From the NCBI GenBank assembly GCA_019925095.2, contig CM034410.1, positions 16,536,436 through 16,600,435 of the forward strand: 64,000 bases of DNA, written 5' to 3'. The translations under genes and the position numbers were made by a program. The stretch is from Dendrolimus kikuchii. Taxonomy: Eukaryota > Arthropoda > Insecta > Lepidoptera > Lasiocampidae. Below, in pieces: positions 41,957 through 51,941 of this stretch; within the stretch, counting starts at the first letter, position 1; every line of letters starts with the position of its first letter. The notes below the pieces were generated by a model that had not been told where the DNA came from, ran no database searches, and saw nothing but the letters and a program-made list of their open reading frames with translations.

Positions 41957-42254
41957 TTTTTATTCCATGAGTTCAGCAGACAGGTAGACGTGCCATCTGA
42001 TGGAAATCGGCATAGCCTATGAATATTTGCAACACAAAAGGTGCTACAAATGCGCTGCTGCTCTCTTAAGGGAGATTGGAATCTGGTCACTAAATCCGGA
42101 ACACAACTCAAGGTTGTTATGGCGACATACTCTAAAGGGGTGGTAGCCATCCAGACGGGCTACTACTCTATCTGGCTGTGGGTTATTTTGTCGCCTCTTA
42201 CGACAGGCCATCCAGCCGCAGGAAATAGTATACTTTCTCCGTTCCTGCACGGAT
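41957..42254 (-). mobile_element. FAM1 retroposon copy (minus)
   Basis: TTATTCCATGAGTTCAGCAG to CGTTCCTGCACGGATAATA, with several small deletions. Confidence 0.8.
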
Positions 42255-42349
42255 AATAACTTGATAGACGTGCAAACGTCAAAAGTATAATAAACGCTTG
42301 GAAACAGTATAAGTATTATCTATGGTTTTCATGCTTGTCAAGTTACACA

Positions 42350-42556
42350 GAGTTTTTGGCGGGAACTGAAAGGAAATGTTGTGCTGTGCAGTTTTATTTT
42401 CTAAAACTGTGTAAAATTACTCTAAAATAAACAATAGTTGTAGGATATTGATAGTTTTTGAGTAGTAATTATGTGTTTTTGTAAGAAATGTGAACTGTAT
42501 AGTCAAATGTGGCCTTTCGAGTTGTCACAAGAACTCCGTTGAATGGTGTGGATTGT
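42350..42556 (-). repeat. repeat E, third copy (inverted)
   Basis: GGCGGGAACTGAAAGGAAAT to GAGTTGTCACAAGAACTCCG, the reverse of the E copies at 28485 and 28930. Its outer end adjoins the TSD of retroposon D. Confidence 0.6.
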
Positions 42557-42855
42557 AGCCTACAATACACATACTGCACATGCACTTCCTCACAACACCA
42601 GCATGTAACAGATACACTCTACATTAGTATAAGTTTAGTATTAAAATTAGAATAAATTAATATAATAAGTTATTCTTAAGGTACACCAAAACAGAAAAAT
42701 TACTACATATAATGTCACATACAGTAACAAAAATACACAATAAGCGTGTATGGAGTCTCAAATTTTTCATAGAAATTAACTAGTAAAAAAGGGTACGGAA
42801 CTCGAGTCCGTAGAGATATTAATAATAATTAACAAAAAAAAAAGCCTACAATACA
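42557..42855 (+). mobile_element. retroposon D, 13-bp TSD
   Basis: Body 42570-42842 between perfect copies of AGCCTACAATACA (42557-42569, 42843-42855), ending in an A run. Matches the 3' part of the 7449-7921 copy and is 5'-truncated. Confidence 0.85.
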
Positions 42856-43021
42856 ACTGCGCCTGGCTTAAAGGCCTAGTTGCCAAGCCATAAACATAAA
42901 AAAAGTAATAATTGGGTCCCCGGATGGTTTAAATCCACAATTGGAACCGGTAGGTAGCGCTGGGATCGGGTCCTAGATTTTTATTTTTTCAGAGCAGGAC
43001 AACGTCTGTCGGGGCCGCTAG
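42856..43021 (+). mobile_element. element F tail and Helitron family 3 end
   Basis: 42856-42900 (TGGCTTAAAGGCCTAGTTGC, CAAGCCATAAACATAAAAAA) is the 3' tail of element F. 42908-43021 is the 3' end of a family 3 Helitron, ending GGGGCCGCTAG before T. Confidence 0.6.
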
Positions 43022-43760
43022 TTATTTATAAAAATAAATAACAAAAGTGAAATGGAAATTTTTATTTAAAAGAAAACATTATGGTATGCATTTAGATTTA
43101 AAAGGTTACAATTCCTATCTTTACTTTTCAGTGAACTAGTTGCACAAACGCGCTAGATCTTAAAAGCCATCAATAAATAAATAATAAATTAATTTATAAA
43201 ATAAAGTTGATTTATTTCGCTCAAACGAATGCGCTTTGAAACCCATCTGAACCTCACTCGTGAATAAGTTACTGAACTCAATGTTAACAAATGTGTTCAC
43301 AGCTGATCTCACTCGTAGGCCCGGAGCTGGTAATATTTTCCACTGACTTATTTATTCAGGAATTTTATATTAGTGTTTCTTGAGAAACATGCAATCTTTA
43401 ATTTATTATAATTTATTCTTTTAATTTTGTAGCAACGTATTTATGGTTGGTTTTTTATTAACACTAAAAATGACATATATTTTCTTACTTTGACATTAAT
43501 AAAAAAAGTAATGGCAACGAGAATCACAGCGATAATTTTGGTTGCTTTCATGAGTACTCTACAATCGCTAGATCACATTAGGGATATTAAATTTATGATT
43601 AGACGCTTTGCATTAGAAATTAAGATCAATAATTCTAAGAATTAGAACATGACGAACATAAACTGTTTTAACACAAGCGAAACCGTGAGCAAAAAGTAAT
43701 GCAAAATATATACAAGAAAAAATACAATAAAGAAATGAACTTCTGTATTTTGATAATATA
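43022..43760. other. unassigned AT-rich DNA
   Basis: No gene or repeat recognised. Confidence 0.4.
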
Positions 43761-43952
43761 CCCCTGGTCTAAAGTATGTCGCCATAACAACCTTGAGTTG
43801 TGTTCCGGCATTAGTGACCAGGTTCCAGTCTCCCTTAAGAGAGCAGCAGCGCATTTGTAGCAACTTTGCTGTTGCAAATGTCCATAGGCGATGGTAACCG
43901 CTTTCCATCAAGTGGGCCGTCTGCCTGTCTGCTGAACTCCTGCAATCAAAAA
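43761..43952 (+). mobile_element. FAM1, 5'-truncated (plus)
   Basis: Begins inside the element at CCCCTGGTCTAAAGTATGTC and keeps the full 3' end CTCCTGCAATCAAAA. A clear 5' truncation. Confidence 0.85.
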
Positions 43953-44264
43953 TATAAAAAAAGTTTAATTTAGTACTATGGAAGTGAATATAATGTAAAC
44001 AAAGAATATTAAAATTTAAAAAACATTGTACTACAACATATTTAACAAACCAATTTTCATTTTGATTTCATTGACAAGACTTAAGAGATTCAACTAACGC
44101 CCTACCTAATGGAAAGTGGTTATGCCTGTGGATATTTACCAAGCCAAAATTGCTGCTAAGGTAGGGTAGGGTGGGACTAGCAGAGCATTCTCTGACTTAA
44201 TCTGTGATAGCTCCCAAACGAGACGTTAGAACAATTTATAACATATCTTGATAAATAGGTATTT
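43953..44264. other. unassigned; decayed FAM1 scrap at 44100-44165
   Basis: CCTAATGGAAAGTGGTTATG and GTGGATATTTACCAAGCC echo the CTTGATGGAAAGCGGTTACC...GGACATTTGCAACACC block of FAM1 (minus). The rest is unassigned. Confidence 0.4.
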
Positions 44265-44508
44265 TTTTATTGCAGGAGATCAGCAGACAGGCAGACGGCC
44301 CACTTGATGGAAAGCGGTTACCATCACATATAGACATTTGCAACACCAAACTTGCTACAAATACGCTGCTGCTCTCTTAGGGAAGACTGGAACCTGGTCA
44401 CTAATGCCGGAACACAACTCAAGGTTGTTATGGCGACATACTTTAGACCAGGGGTGGTAGTCATCCAGTCGGGCAAATGCACTACCTCCTGGCTGTGGGT
44501 TCTTAATC
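44265..44508 (-). mobile_element. FAM1, sense 5' end missing (minus)
   Basis: TTTTTTATTGCAGGAGATCA to CCTGGCTGTGGGTTCTTAA; the sense 5' 70 bp or so are absent. Confidence 0.85.
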
Positions 44509-45066
44509 TAAGTAAGTTAAGTCTATGAATAATTAGTGTCTTTTTGGGTTAAACGAATCTTTTTATAACATGTAAGTATTAAGAGAATCCGGCCCCTGGA
44601 CATCCAATCCTCCTGATTCAAGTATGGACTTATCTCATATTTTTATAGCTAATCGACGTTTATGAACAACAGACAAACAAAACCTATTTGTAGTGTATTA
44701 TATTACGTTTGACACTTGACACCGGCGCCACTGAGCCGTTCACCCAATCAGCCAATGACCGCAGTGCCATGGCGACAACCCTCGACTTATAAGAGGGGGG
44801 ATGATAATGGACAAACAATGTCGGATCTTATTCATTGAACGTTAAGGTGGTTTGGGCAAGTTAGGCACTGATTTATCTGTAATTCCTATTCCTGCGTTAC
44901 GGGGCGTTTTAGACCTTGTACTAAAACTATCATTGTGGCGTCACGAGGTGTATTGAGCCCCGTAACGTATAAAAGCTATCACGGAGCTCTTGTATATAGA
45001 ACAAAATTCAACGTACCACAGACATTTTAGAGACTTTTTTAAGCGGCACTACAAGTGCAACACGTT
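44509..45066. other. unassigned; 11-bp-arm hairpin at 44914-44968
   Basis: CGTTACGGGGC (44914) and GCCCCGTAACG (44958) are perfect inverted arms. CGTATAAAAGC follows, so the arms bracket a TATA-like site of an unknown, possibly LTR-type, element. GCGATTTAT and CCAATCAGCCAATGACC nearby are also promoter-like. Nothing proven. Confidence 0.35.
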
Positions 45067-45358
45067 ATGCATGCAGGAACGAAGAAAGAATACAATTTCC
45101 TGCGGCCGGGCGGCCTGTTGTAAGAGGCGACAAAAAAAACCACAGCCAGGTGGTAGGGTATTTACCCGACTGGATGGCTACCACCCTTGGTCTAGAGTAT
45201 GCCGCCATAACAACCTTGAGTTGTGTTCCGGCATCAGTGACCAGATTCCAGTCTCCCTTAAGAGAGCAGCAGCGCGTTTCTAGCACCTATGATGTTGCAA
45301 ATATCTATAAGCGATGGTAACCACTTTCCATCAAGTGGGCCGTCTGCCTGTGTATTGT
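45067..45358 (+). mobile_element. FAM1 retroposon copy (plus)
   Basis: Starts ATGCATGCAGGAACGAAG and runs to GTGGGCCGTCTGCCTGTG; the last 25 bp and tail are replaced by unrelated sequence. Confidence 0.8.
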
Positions 45359-45701
45359 ACCGAATATTGGTCACAAACACGAACTCAGTAATTATCTAAT
45401 GAAGGAACAAACAAATCATTTAGCTTATGATATCTGTAACAAATAATTTAATGAAGGAAATGATTATTTGTAATTCCCAAGAGAACACAATTAACTGATG
45501 AGTTGTTATTGTTGATTTGGGCGTTAACATGTAAACAAGTAGCTCTTTATAAGCAGATACATCATAATTTAAAATGTGAGTTATAAGATATATCCAGAAG
45601 TGAACAGTCACAACTTATCACTAAGAGTTCACCATAGTAATTCTGTTCGCAGAAGACCTCATGTCAAATATTAAGAAAGTTAATAACTACGTTACAAAGA
45701 G
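45359..45701. other. unassigned DNA
   Basis: Nothing recognised. Confidence 0.35.
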
Positions 45702-45913
45702 TAAGGGCCGCTTGCATAACGATCGCCTTTAAATAAAATTAGTTAATCATATTAAACTGCCTAAATACGTTTTACACAATACGTATTGACAGTTCTGTAA
45801 ACGTATTTAGCGGCATATTTTGCGTTGGGCAAGACGCTAATTGTATTTAAGGGTGTTAAATACGTTCTGTGTCTCTTAAATAAATTTAAGCAACCTTATG
45901 CAAGCGACCCTTA
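45702..45913. mobile_element. Harbinger-like MITE, copy 1
   Basis: 206-bp body 45705-45910 starting GGGCCGCTTGCATAACG, with its inverse CCTTATGCAAGCGACCC at the other end (2 mismatches). Flanked by TAA and TTA. An internal inverted pair of TAAATACGT-type blocks adds secondary structure. 3-bp TAA/TTA targets fit PIF/Harbinger. Confidence 0.75.
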
Positions 45914-46029
45914 AAATATAAAAATGAAAGTGTGATCAATATACTGGACTCACTCCGCAAGTATAAAATTAAATTGTATATCTTAATAATAAAAAAATGA
46001 TAAAAAACTAACTCCAAGACTTTAACTTT

Positions 46030-46335
46030 TATCCGTGCAGGAACGGAGAAAGAATACAATTTCCTGTGGCCGGGCGGCCTGTCGTAAGAGGCGACTTAAC
46101 AACCCACAGCCAGGTGGTAGGGCATTTGCCCGACTGGATGGCTACCAACCCTGGTCTAAAGTATGTCGCCATAACAACCTTGAGTTGTGTTCCGGCATTA
46201 GTGACCAGATTCCAATCTCCCTTAAGAGAGCAGCAGCGCATTTGTAGCAACTTTGGTGTTGCAAATGTCCATAAGCGATGGTAACCGCTTTCTATCAAGT
46301 GGGCCGTCTGCCTGTCTGCTGATCTGCAATAAAAA
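46030..46335 (+). mobile_element. FAM1 retroposon copy (plus)
   Basis: Full-length: ATCCGTGCAGGAACGG to GCTGATCTGCAATAAAAAAAA. A useful reference copy; its sense frame QERRKNTISCGRAACRKRR is shared by several others. Confidence 0.9.
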
Positions 46336-46761
46336 AAAGAAAAAAAAGAAAAAATTACTCGCTGCCGATGTGCCCTTACCACCTCTCGACCGCTGCACAA
46401 AACCTTGCCATTACACCTGTTTGCTGAGCTCATGCAATAAAAAAAAAAGTTCTTATGGCACCCCATAAAAGGGCATAGGAAAGGGGCGCTGGTTAGGTTT
46501 AGTGGGTAGTCTGTCCGCCGACCATCTCCCGTCCGGCTGATCAGGAGTCCCAGACATCCCTCGTTGTAAAGCCTTCCCCCCAGACCCGGGGATGGTATCC
46601 CAAGAAAAGACATTCCCCTGCGTCATAAAAAAGGCAATGCATAAATTACTTCACACGTCAAGGGAGAGAAAGGGGGTCGACTAAGTGTCACAACGGGTGG
46701 GAGGGTTCCTAAATTTCGTGACGTCACATTTCAAAATAGAATATACTTTCGTTTGAAAGTT
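46336..46761. other. unassigned; second FAM1-like tail at 46418-46449
   Basis: TGTTTGCTGAGCTCATGCAA then AATAAAAAAAA repeats the FAM1 end only 90 bp after the first, a minimal second copy or read-through. 46480-46620 (GGGGATGGTATCCCAAGAAA) is unassigned. Confidence 0.4.
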
Positions 46762-46973
46762 TAAGGGCCGCTTGCATAACGATCGCCTTTAAATAAAATT
46801 AGTTAATCATATTAAACTGCCTAAATACGTTTTACACAAAACGTATTGACAGTTCTTTAAACATATTTAGCGCCAAATTTTGCGTTGTGCAAGACGCTAA
46901 TTGTATTTAAGGGTGTTAAATACGTTTTGTGTTTCTTAAATAAATTTAAGTAACGTTATGCAAGCGGCCCTAA
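46762..46973. mobile_element. Harbinger-like MITE, copy 2
   Basis: Body 46765-46970, again exactly 206 bp, with a perfect 17-bp inverted end GGGCCGCTTGCATAACG and TAA on both sides. Very similar to copy 1 and in the same orientation, 1,060 bp apart. Confidence 0.9.
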
Positions 46974-47061
46974 AACTCGAAATTCAACATATTTCCAATT
47001 CAATCTGTATGATCATAGTGTTTAAATTATTAAAGATTAATTCAAATGGAAATAACAGTAC
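46974..47061. other. unassigned spacer
   Basis: Short; nothing recognised. Confidence 0.3.
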
Positions 47062-47520
47062 ATACATACATACATAACTTCACGCCAGTTCCCTTGCGGG
47101 GTAGGCACGAACAACAGAGTGCCATTTAGGCTTATTCTTACACACCTCACTTGCCTCTTTGACATTCATAACTCTTGTCATGCAAGCATCTGTTCTTAAG
47201 GCTCCTGACATCACCTTCTGCTAGTACACGATCAATTTGATCATGGAAGGTATGTCGTGGCTTTCCACGACTTCTGCATCCATCCACTTTTGCATTGTAT
47301 ATGTGTTTAGTCATTCTTTCATCATGCATTCTTTCCACATGCCCGAACCACCGGAGCATTCCTTTCCTTACCTTCACCCCGACACTCTCTTTCAGACCAA
47401 CTCTCTTTCTTACTTCGGTATTACGAACGCGCTCCGCGAGCGTCACTCCGCAGATTTTGCGCAGTGCTCGCATCTCGACCGCGTTTACTCTACTTTCATG
47501 CTCTCTCTTCCATACCCAAT
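47062..47520 (-). pseudogene. RTE-type LINE 3' end
   Basis: Minus frame 47147-47473: MRALRKICGVTLAERVRNTE, then VGVKVRKGMLRWFGHVERMH; the last codons (...KWHSVVRAYPARELA) are shifted by a small deletion near 47190 (CAAGCATCTG where other copies have CACGCTCGTCTG). Ends in ACATACATACATAC (47060-47073). Confidence 0.75.
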
Positions 47521-48030
47521 TACGGAATTGCTGTTTTAATCATATTTTGATGTAAAATTGAAAAATATGTGATGTCTTGCTACGGAATGAGAGGAGACTC
47601 ACTAATGTGACCAGCTATGATAAGATCGGGGAAGGAGTCAAAAAATTATGAAATTCGTGGAGCGTAATTTGTCAATGTCCCGTTATAGTGAAATACAAGT
47701 ATATTTAAAACTGAAAAAAAACAATTTATTTCATAAGTAATAGTGATTTGTTTACAACAAAATTACTGAATCCACTCTGCTAGAGATTCGATACAAGAAG
47801 ATACAAGTAAGTATGTGTCTATCAAGGTTACAATCTACGGAAGCGCTAAGGTTATGCACGCACTAGGCAGCCAGGCTGCGGCAGGATAATCCAGCTCGTG
47901 CAGTATTCTGCAACTTACTAGTGAAAATATTTTAGCCTAATTTTACATAAGAAATAAGCCCCTACTAAGACTTTTTATTTAGCGATAATCTTATCACAGA
48001 GTTGTAACGTTGAATTTAAATAACATTGCG
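47521..48030. other. unassigned DNA
   Basis: No frame or repeat recognised. Confidence 0.35.
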
Positions 48031-48359
48031 TACATATATTTTAAGTCGTGGTAGCGTAATGGCTAGCGCACGCCTCCCAGACCCAAAGGGCGCGGGTTCG
48101 ATCCTGGCTGGAACGCATGCACCGCTTAGGGCATTTTCTGACCTAACGTGCATATTACAATTACCACATGCTAATACTGGTGAAGGAAAATATCGTGATG
48201 AAACCTGCACATCGAGATAACCGATGTGTCAAACCTGCCAGGCCGCCTTGGACAAGCGTGGCAGGTATACTGTCCGTGTTCTCCTATAATGGGAGACCCG
48301 AGCCCAGCAGTGGGACATTTATGGGCTGCTATTATTATATTTATATACATATGTTTTAA
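48031..48359 (+). mobile_element. tRNA-derived SINE, 14-bp TSD
   Basis: Body 48045-48345. A box TAGCGTAATGG (48052), B box GGTTCGATCC (48095). The 3' part CCCAGCAGTGGGACATTTAT and GGGCTGCTATTATTAT is the RTE-like tail common in lepidopteran SINEs. TSD TACATATATTTTAA / TACATATGTTTTAA (13/14) at 48031 and 48346. Not a working tRNA gene. Confidence 0.85.
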
Positions 48360-48529
48360 ATAATCGCAGTGATCGCCACGGTTTGCCGCAACTCTCACGG
48401 CGCGAGTGTTGCAAAAGTAAATTGCAATGTATGGAGTTATTATACGTATCGTACCACACGCTGTTTATAATTTTGAAATTCATAGCAGTTTGTAGACGTT
48501 TAACAAATCGGAGCAGTTTGTGAAAAGTT
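48360..48529. other. unassigned spacer
   Basis: Nothing recognised. Confidence 0.3.
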
Positions 48530-48848
48530 TATCCGTGCAGGAACCGAGAAAGAATACAAATTCCTGTGGCCAGGTGGCCTGTCGTAAGAGGCGACAAAAC
48601 AACCCACAGCCAGGTGGTAGGGCATTTGCCCGACTGGATGGCGACCACCCCTGATCTAGAGTATGCCGCCATAACAACCTTGTATTGTGTTCCGGCATTA
48701 GTGACCAGGTTCCAGTCTCCCTTAAGAGAGCAGCAGCGCATTTGTAGCACCTTTGGTGTTGTAAATGTCTATAGGCGATGGTAATCGCTTCCCATCAGGT
48801 GGTTGGGCCGTCTACCTGTCTGCTGAACTCGTGCTTTGCATAAAAAAA
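48530..48848 (+). mobile_element. FAM1 retroposon copy (plus)
   Basis: ATCCGTGCAGGAACCGAG to GCTGAACTCGTGCTTTGCAT plus A run; a few bases added in the GGTGGTTGGGCCG region. Confidence 0.85.
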
Positions 48849-48907
48849 AGTCAGAGATAATTACTTTACAGGTTTCAAAAATACTTTGTATAAACTCCAT
48901 AGGAAGC

Positions 48908-49208
48908 TGTGCAGGATCGGAGAAAGAATACAATTTCCTGCGTTGGGGCAGCCTGTCGTAAGAGGCGACTTAACAACCCACAGCCAGGTGGTAGGGCATT
49001 TGCCCGACTGGACGGCTACCACCCCTGGTCTAAAGTATGTCGCCATAACAATCTTGAGTCGTGTTCATTAGTGACCAGGTTCCAGTCTCCCTTAAGAGAG
49101 CAGCAACGCATTTGTAGCACCTTTGTTGTTGCAAATGTCCATAGGCCATGGTAACCGCTTTCCATCAAGTGGGCCGTCTTCCTGTCTGCTGAACTCCTGC
49201 AATAAAAA
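48908..49208 (+). mobile_element. FAM1 retroposon copy (plus)
   Basis: TGTGCAGGATCGGAGAAAG to CTCCTGCAATAAAAATTAA. Only 60 bp after the previous copy, same direction; differs enough (CGTTGGGGCAGCC versus TGGCCAGGTGGCC) not to be a local tandem duplicate. Confidence 0.85.
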
Positions 49209-49900
49209 TTAAAAAAAAGGAATTATGCTGAAACGTGCAATCTGCGTTTGAATTGCAGACGCAGTTGGTTGTTTAGTGTGTGGACAGCCTAATAACCCTT
49301 TCCCCCATTTACGTGTAATATCTTCTGATCGGTTATTGTCTTCATATTTTATACACGGATCTTTACTTAACAATTTACATCCGCGGCGAAAGCTTTTAGC
49401 TTTTATACAAAATAAGTTCCACTGGAGAACACTTTTTGAAGGTCATACATGTAAGTTAAAATTTAATTTTTACTTCCTATTCTACGTACACCGCTTCGCA
49501 GCGTGTTGATGCTGTAAAGGAGAAGAAGCGGCAAGAAACTCCCCAGCAACACGTCTAGCTAAATACTGTTTTTCTTTATATTTCATATTCTATTTATATC
49601 TCAAGTTATTTTTTTTTATAAGTTTTGTACAGAAGTATGTTACAGAATTACTTCTTGAAGAATTAATGGTGTTGTAGCAAACAATGCATACTCAATAAGA
49701 CCAAGACAATAAAAGGAAAGAAAAATAATGTTATAGTTATAATAATGACATGACATGCTAAAATGTTATGCTGCAATATGTCTCCACAAATTCCTTACAA
49801 GCATGGCATAAATATTAAAACACATACACAATTTTTTTTGCAAATTGGCAAACTATCGTTTAGTTACATACTGTTGCAGTATTGTCTTTTTATAATAAAA
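49209..49900. other. unassigned; SINE-C-like block at 49494-49556
   Basis: 49494-49556 (TTCGCAGCGTGTTGATGCTG, GGAGAAGAAGCGGCAAGAAA, CAGCAACACG) is the inverted equivalent of the SINE C head and of 27222-27290. Nothing else supported. Confidence 0.4.
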
Positions 49901-49904
49901 ATAA

Positions 49905-50165
49905 CTATCGATAGTACTACAATCGATAGTTTTATTTTTTACCAGACTGATAGTCTGGCAACACTAGTCAGCTGACGGAGAGGTGAAGAGAGGGGGTGTT
50001 CTAGTGCAGTAGTGTAGTAATGTGTGCGGAGTGTAGCGTTCAGCTGCTGTGTCGCGCTTCTAAAAATCGACTCAATCTCCGCGTTGGCGTTTTTAACGTT
50101 CGGTCGCCGTATTTAGCTTCTAAAAAGCGACTAGTCGCCGATCGTCGATGCTAAAAGTAGCTAGT
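49905..50165 (+). promoter_or_regulatory. possible promoter patch with DRE-like sites
   Basis: ACTATCGATAGT (49905-49916) is a perfect palindrome holding TATCGATA, the DRE motif bound by DREF/BEAF in flies; ATCGATAGTT follows at 49922. TGGCAACACTAG (49957) has two differences from the insect core motif GGTCACACT. Then comes a G+C-richer stretch with repeated TCTAAAAA(T/G)CGACT (50058, 50119). The combination resembles housekeeping promoters, but no gene can be attached to it. Confidence 0.25.
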
Positions 50166-50389
50166 GTGCTATGGCCCTTAGTAACATTGAAAGGTCTATG
50201 CTTTTTTTGTTGTAACCCAACCAGAGATTTAAAACGAAACTTATATCTCTATCTCTTTCACACTACAGCACACTATATACCTTATATATCTTGCATTGTA
50301 TGACAGTTGAGGATTTTTATTTTAACCGTATTGTCTCATGTCGTTTATTTACTTTTTTAGTGTGAAAAGAGAGTACTGTCTGTGCTCTG
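50166..50389. other. unassigned DNA
   Basis: Nothing supported; the frame 50338-50601 crosses into the hAT element and is not a gene. Confidence 0.35.
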
Positions 50390-51440
50390 TACACTTTGTA
50401 CAGAACTGCATACGTCTAGTCATCGCAGTGGACAATGAACTAGGCGTCTGTAACTCTTTACTGAACCGACTCACTGATCTAAAACATTTAGGTGTTCCAA
50501 AAGATTGGAACATCAATAATGTTTCAAATGCATCATTTGGATTTGGAACATCGCGATCTCTCTGCCTCTCTGTTCAGCGCGATAATGTTGCTTACGTGTG
50601 AGAGAGACCGACCAGAGCATCACAATCACAGAACAACAAGCGTAGCGATAGGGCAGGAAAACAATTAAACGAACGCGTATTTTCAAAAGCGAGCCATATG
50701 ATAAATACGCGCCGGACCATGTTAAAAGATAACAAGGTCAATTATAACTTACAATAATATGTATATAAAATAATAATGTAAATAACAAATCAAATCATTG
50801 TAAAAAGAATCGATTTTTAAATACGCCAGCTAGCCTAAGCGTCTGGCCGCCAGTCCTAAGCCTGGATAAAGTATGAAGGGAAATCGGTTTTATTAATGAT
50901 CTCATAATTTGTAATTTTTTCAAATATTACTATGAATATTCATATTTGTTTCAACCTTAACACCGTCTGCCTCAATATGCCTGCGACACGACATATATAT
51001 ATATATCTGTATTTTAATCTTTGACAAGTTTGACACGATGTATCAAATGAAACCGCAGCCCGTTTCTCAGCCTCAGTCCGCGACGTACCATACCGCGACA
51101 ACCATGATTTTATATCTTTGACTCAATGTTCTAAATGTTCCAAATGAAACATATCAGTGATCCGGAACATTTTGCTGTTCCAGATACAAATGTTCCAATC
51201 GCAAAAATGCGACATTTCGCCCACGCCTACAATGAACTACTGGCTGCTCCATCTCGCTCGCACATCATCCGTCCAACTCACACACTGTACTAGCAGTACG
51301 ACATGTTAATATTTGTACTTAAAATCAATTAGTTCACTACAGTTCATATCAGCACTCGACAGTAAATACTACTCTCTGCCATCTGAAGTATCATTTAACC
51401 ACTTTCCGCTGCTACAGATCCAATTGTTTCACTTGTGTAG
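50390..51440 (-). mobile_element. repeat Y, copy 2, split by a hAT element
   Basis: Y pieces 51238-51440 and 50390-50440 on the minus strand are continuous in copy 1 (GCCAGTAGTTCATTGTCCAC at 5398). Conversely, copy 2 is free of the two retroposons that interrupt copy 1. Confidence 0.6.
50433..51237. mobile_element. non-autonomous hAT element, 8-bp TSD
   Basis: Body 50441-51229 (789 bp): TAGGCGT...ACGCCTA ends, flanked by CAATGAAC on both sides (50433-50440, 51230-51237). TGTTCC/GGAACA words cluster near both ends (left near 50493, 50508, 50545; right near 51138, 51164, 51175, 51191), probable transposase-binding repeats as in other hAT elements. A short TA run lies at 50995-51006. No transposase. 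Confidence 0.85.
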
Positions 51441-51941
51441 CCAGGTGAAAAATCCTATAATTAACTGTACGTGCTCAGGTCACTTCCGCCGGGGTCCACT
51501 GGAAACCCCATCACACGAACCGCACGACTCATTGTATAAGTTTGTCAAACAAAACCTGAAACCGACGTGCGGAGCGAAACGACAAATGACCAAAATCATA
51601 GCTACACACGGCTCATAAGGACGGTGAACTTTTATAACAAATATAGCATATGTATTTTATTTATACTTAAATATTTTTGTAAGAAAAATAAAACCGACTA
51701 CACACTAAAAACCAAAAAATAATTATTTAACAGACTTCTTTCTACAACATCTAGGAGTCGATGCGAAGTAAAACAAATTAAGTAAAAGAACAACAACAAA
51801 TTTACAAAATATATTAATATTTATGTTTTACTTGACATCGATTTCAAGATGTTGAAGAAAGAAGACGCTTAAAAAGTTATTTTTTTGCTTTTCAGTATGA
51901 AGTCGGTTTTGTTTTTGTTAAAAAAAATGTATATTAAAGTA
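51441..51941. other. unassigned; ends of an AACCGACT-type element
   Basis: AATAAAACCGACTACACACT (51688) and GTATGAAGTCGGTTTTG (51895) resemble the inverted ends around 62563-62892. A possible element of about 220 bp lies just upstream of the LINE. The 101-codon frame 51313-51618 is unsupported. Confidence 0.35.

Noticed and set aside
43810..43830. Pol III B box in FAM1 (GGTTCCAGTCT)
   Set aside because: Two differences from the consensus and no A box at a suitable distance.
44100..44165. Independent new repeat
   Set aside because: Best explained as a decayed FAM1 piece.
46029..46613. 194-codon minus frame
   Set aside because: Runs antisense through FAM1 and into unrelated DNA; the open frame comes from the repeat.
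48052..48104. tRNA gene
   Set aside because: Same reasoning; a 14-bp near-perfect TSD shows it is an inserted SINE.
50338..50601. 87-codon frame as a gene
   Set aside because: Crosses the TSD and end of the hAT element, so it cannot be an original coding sequence.
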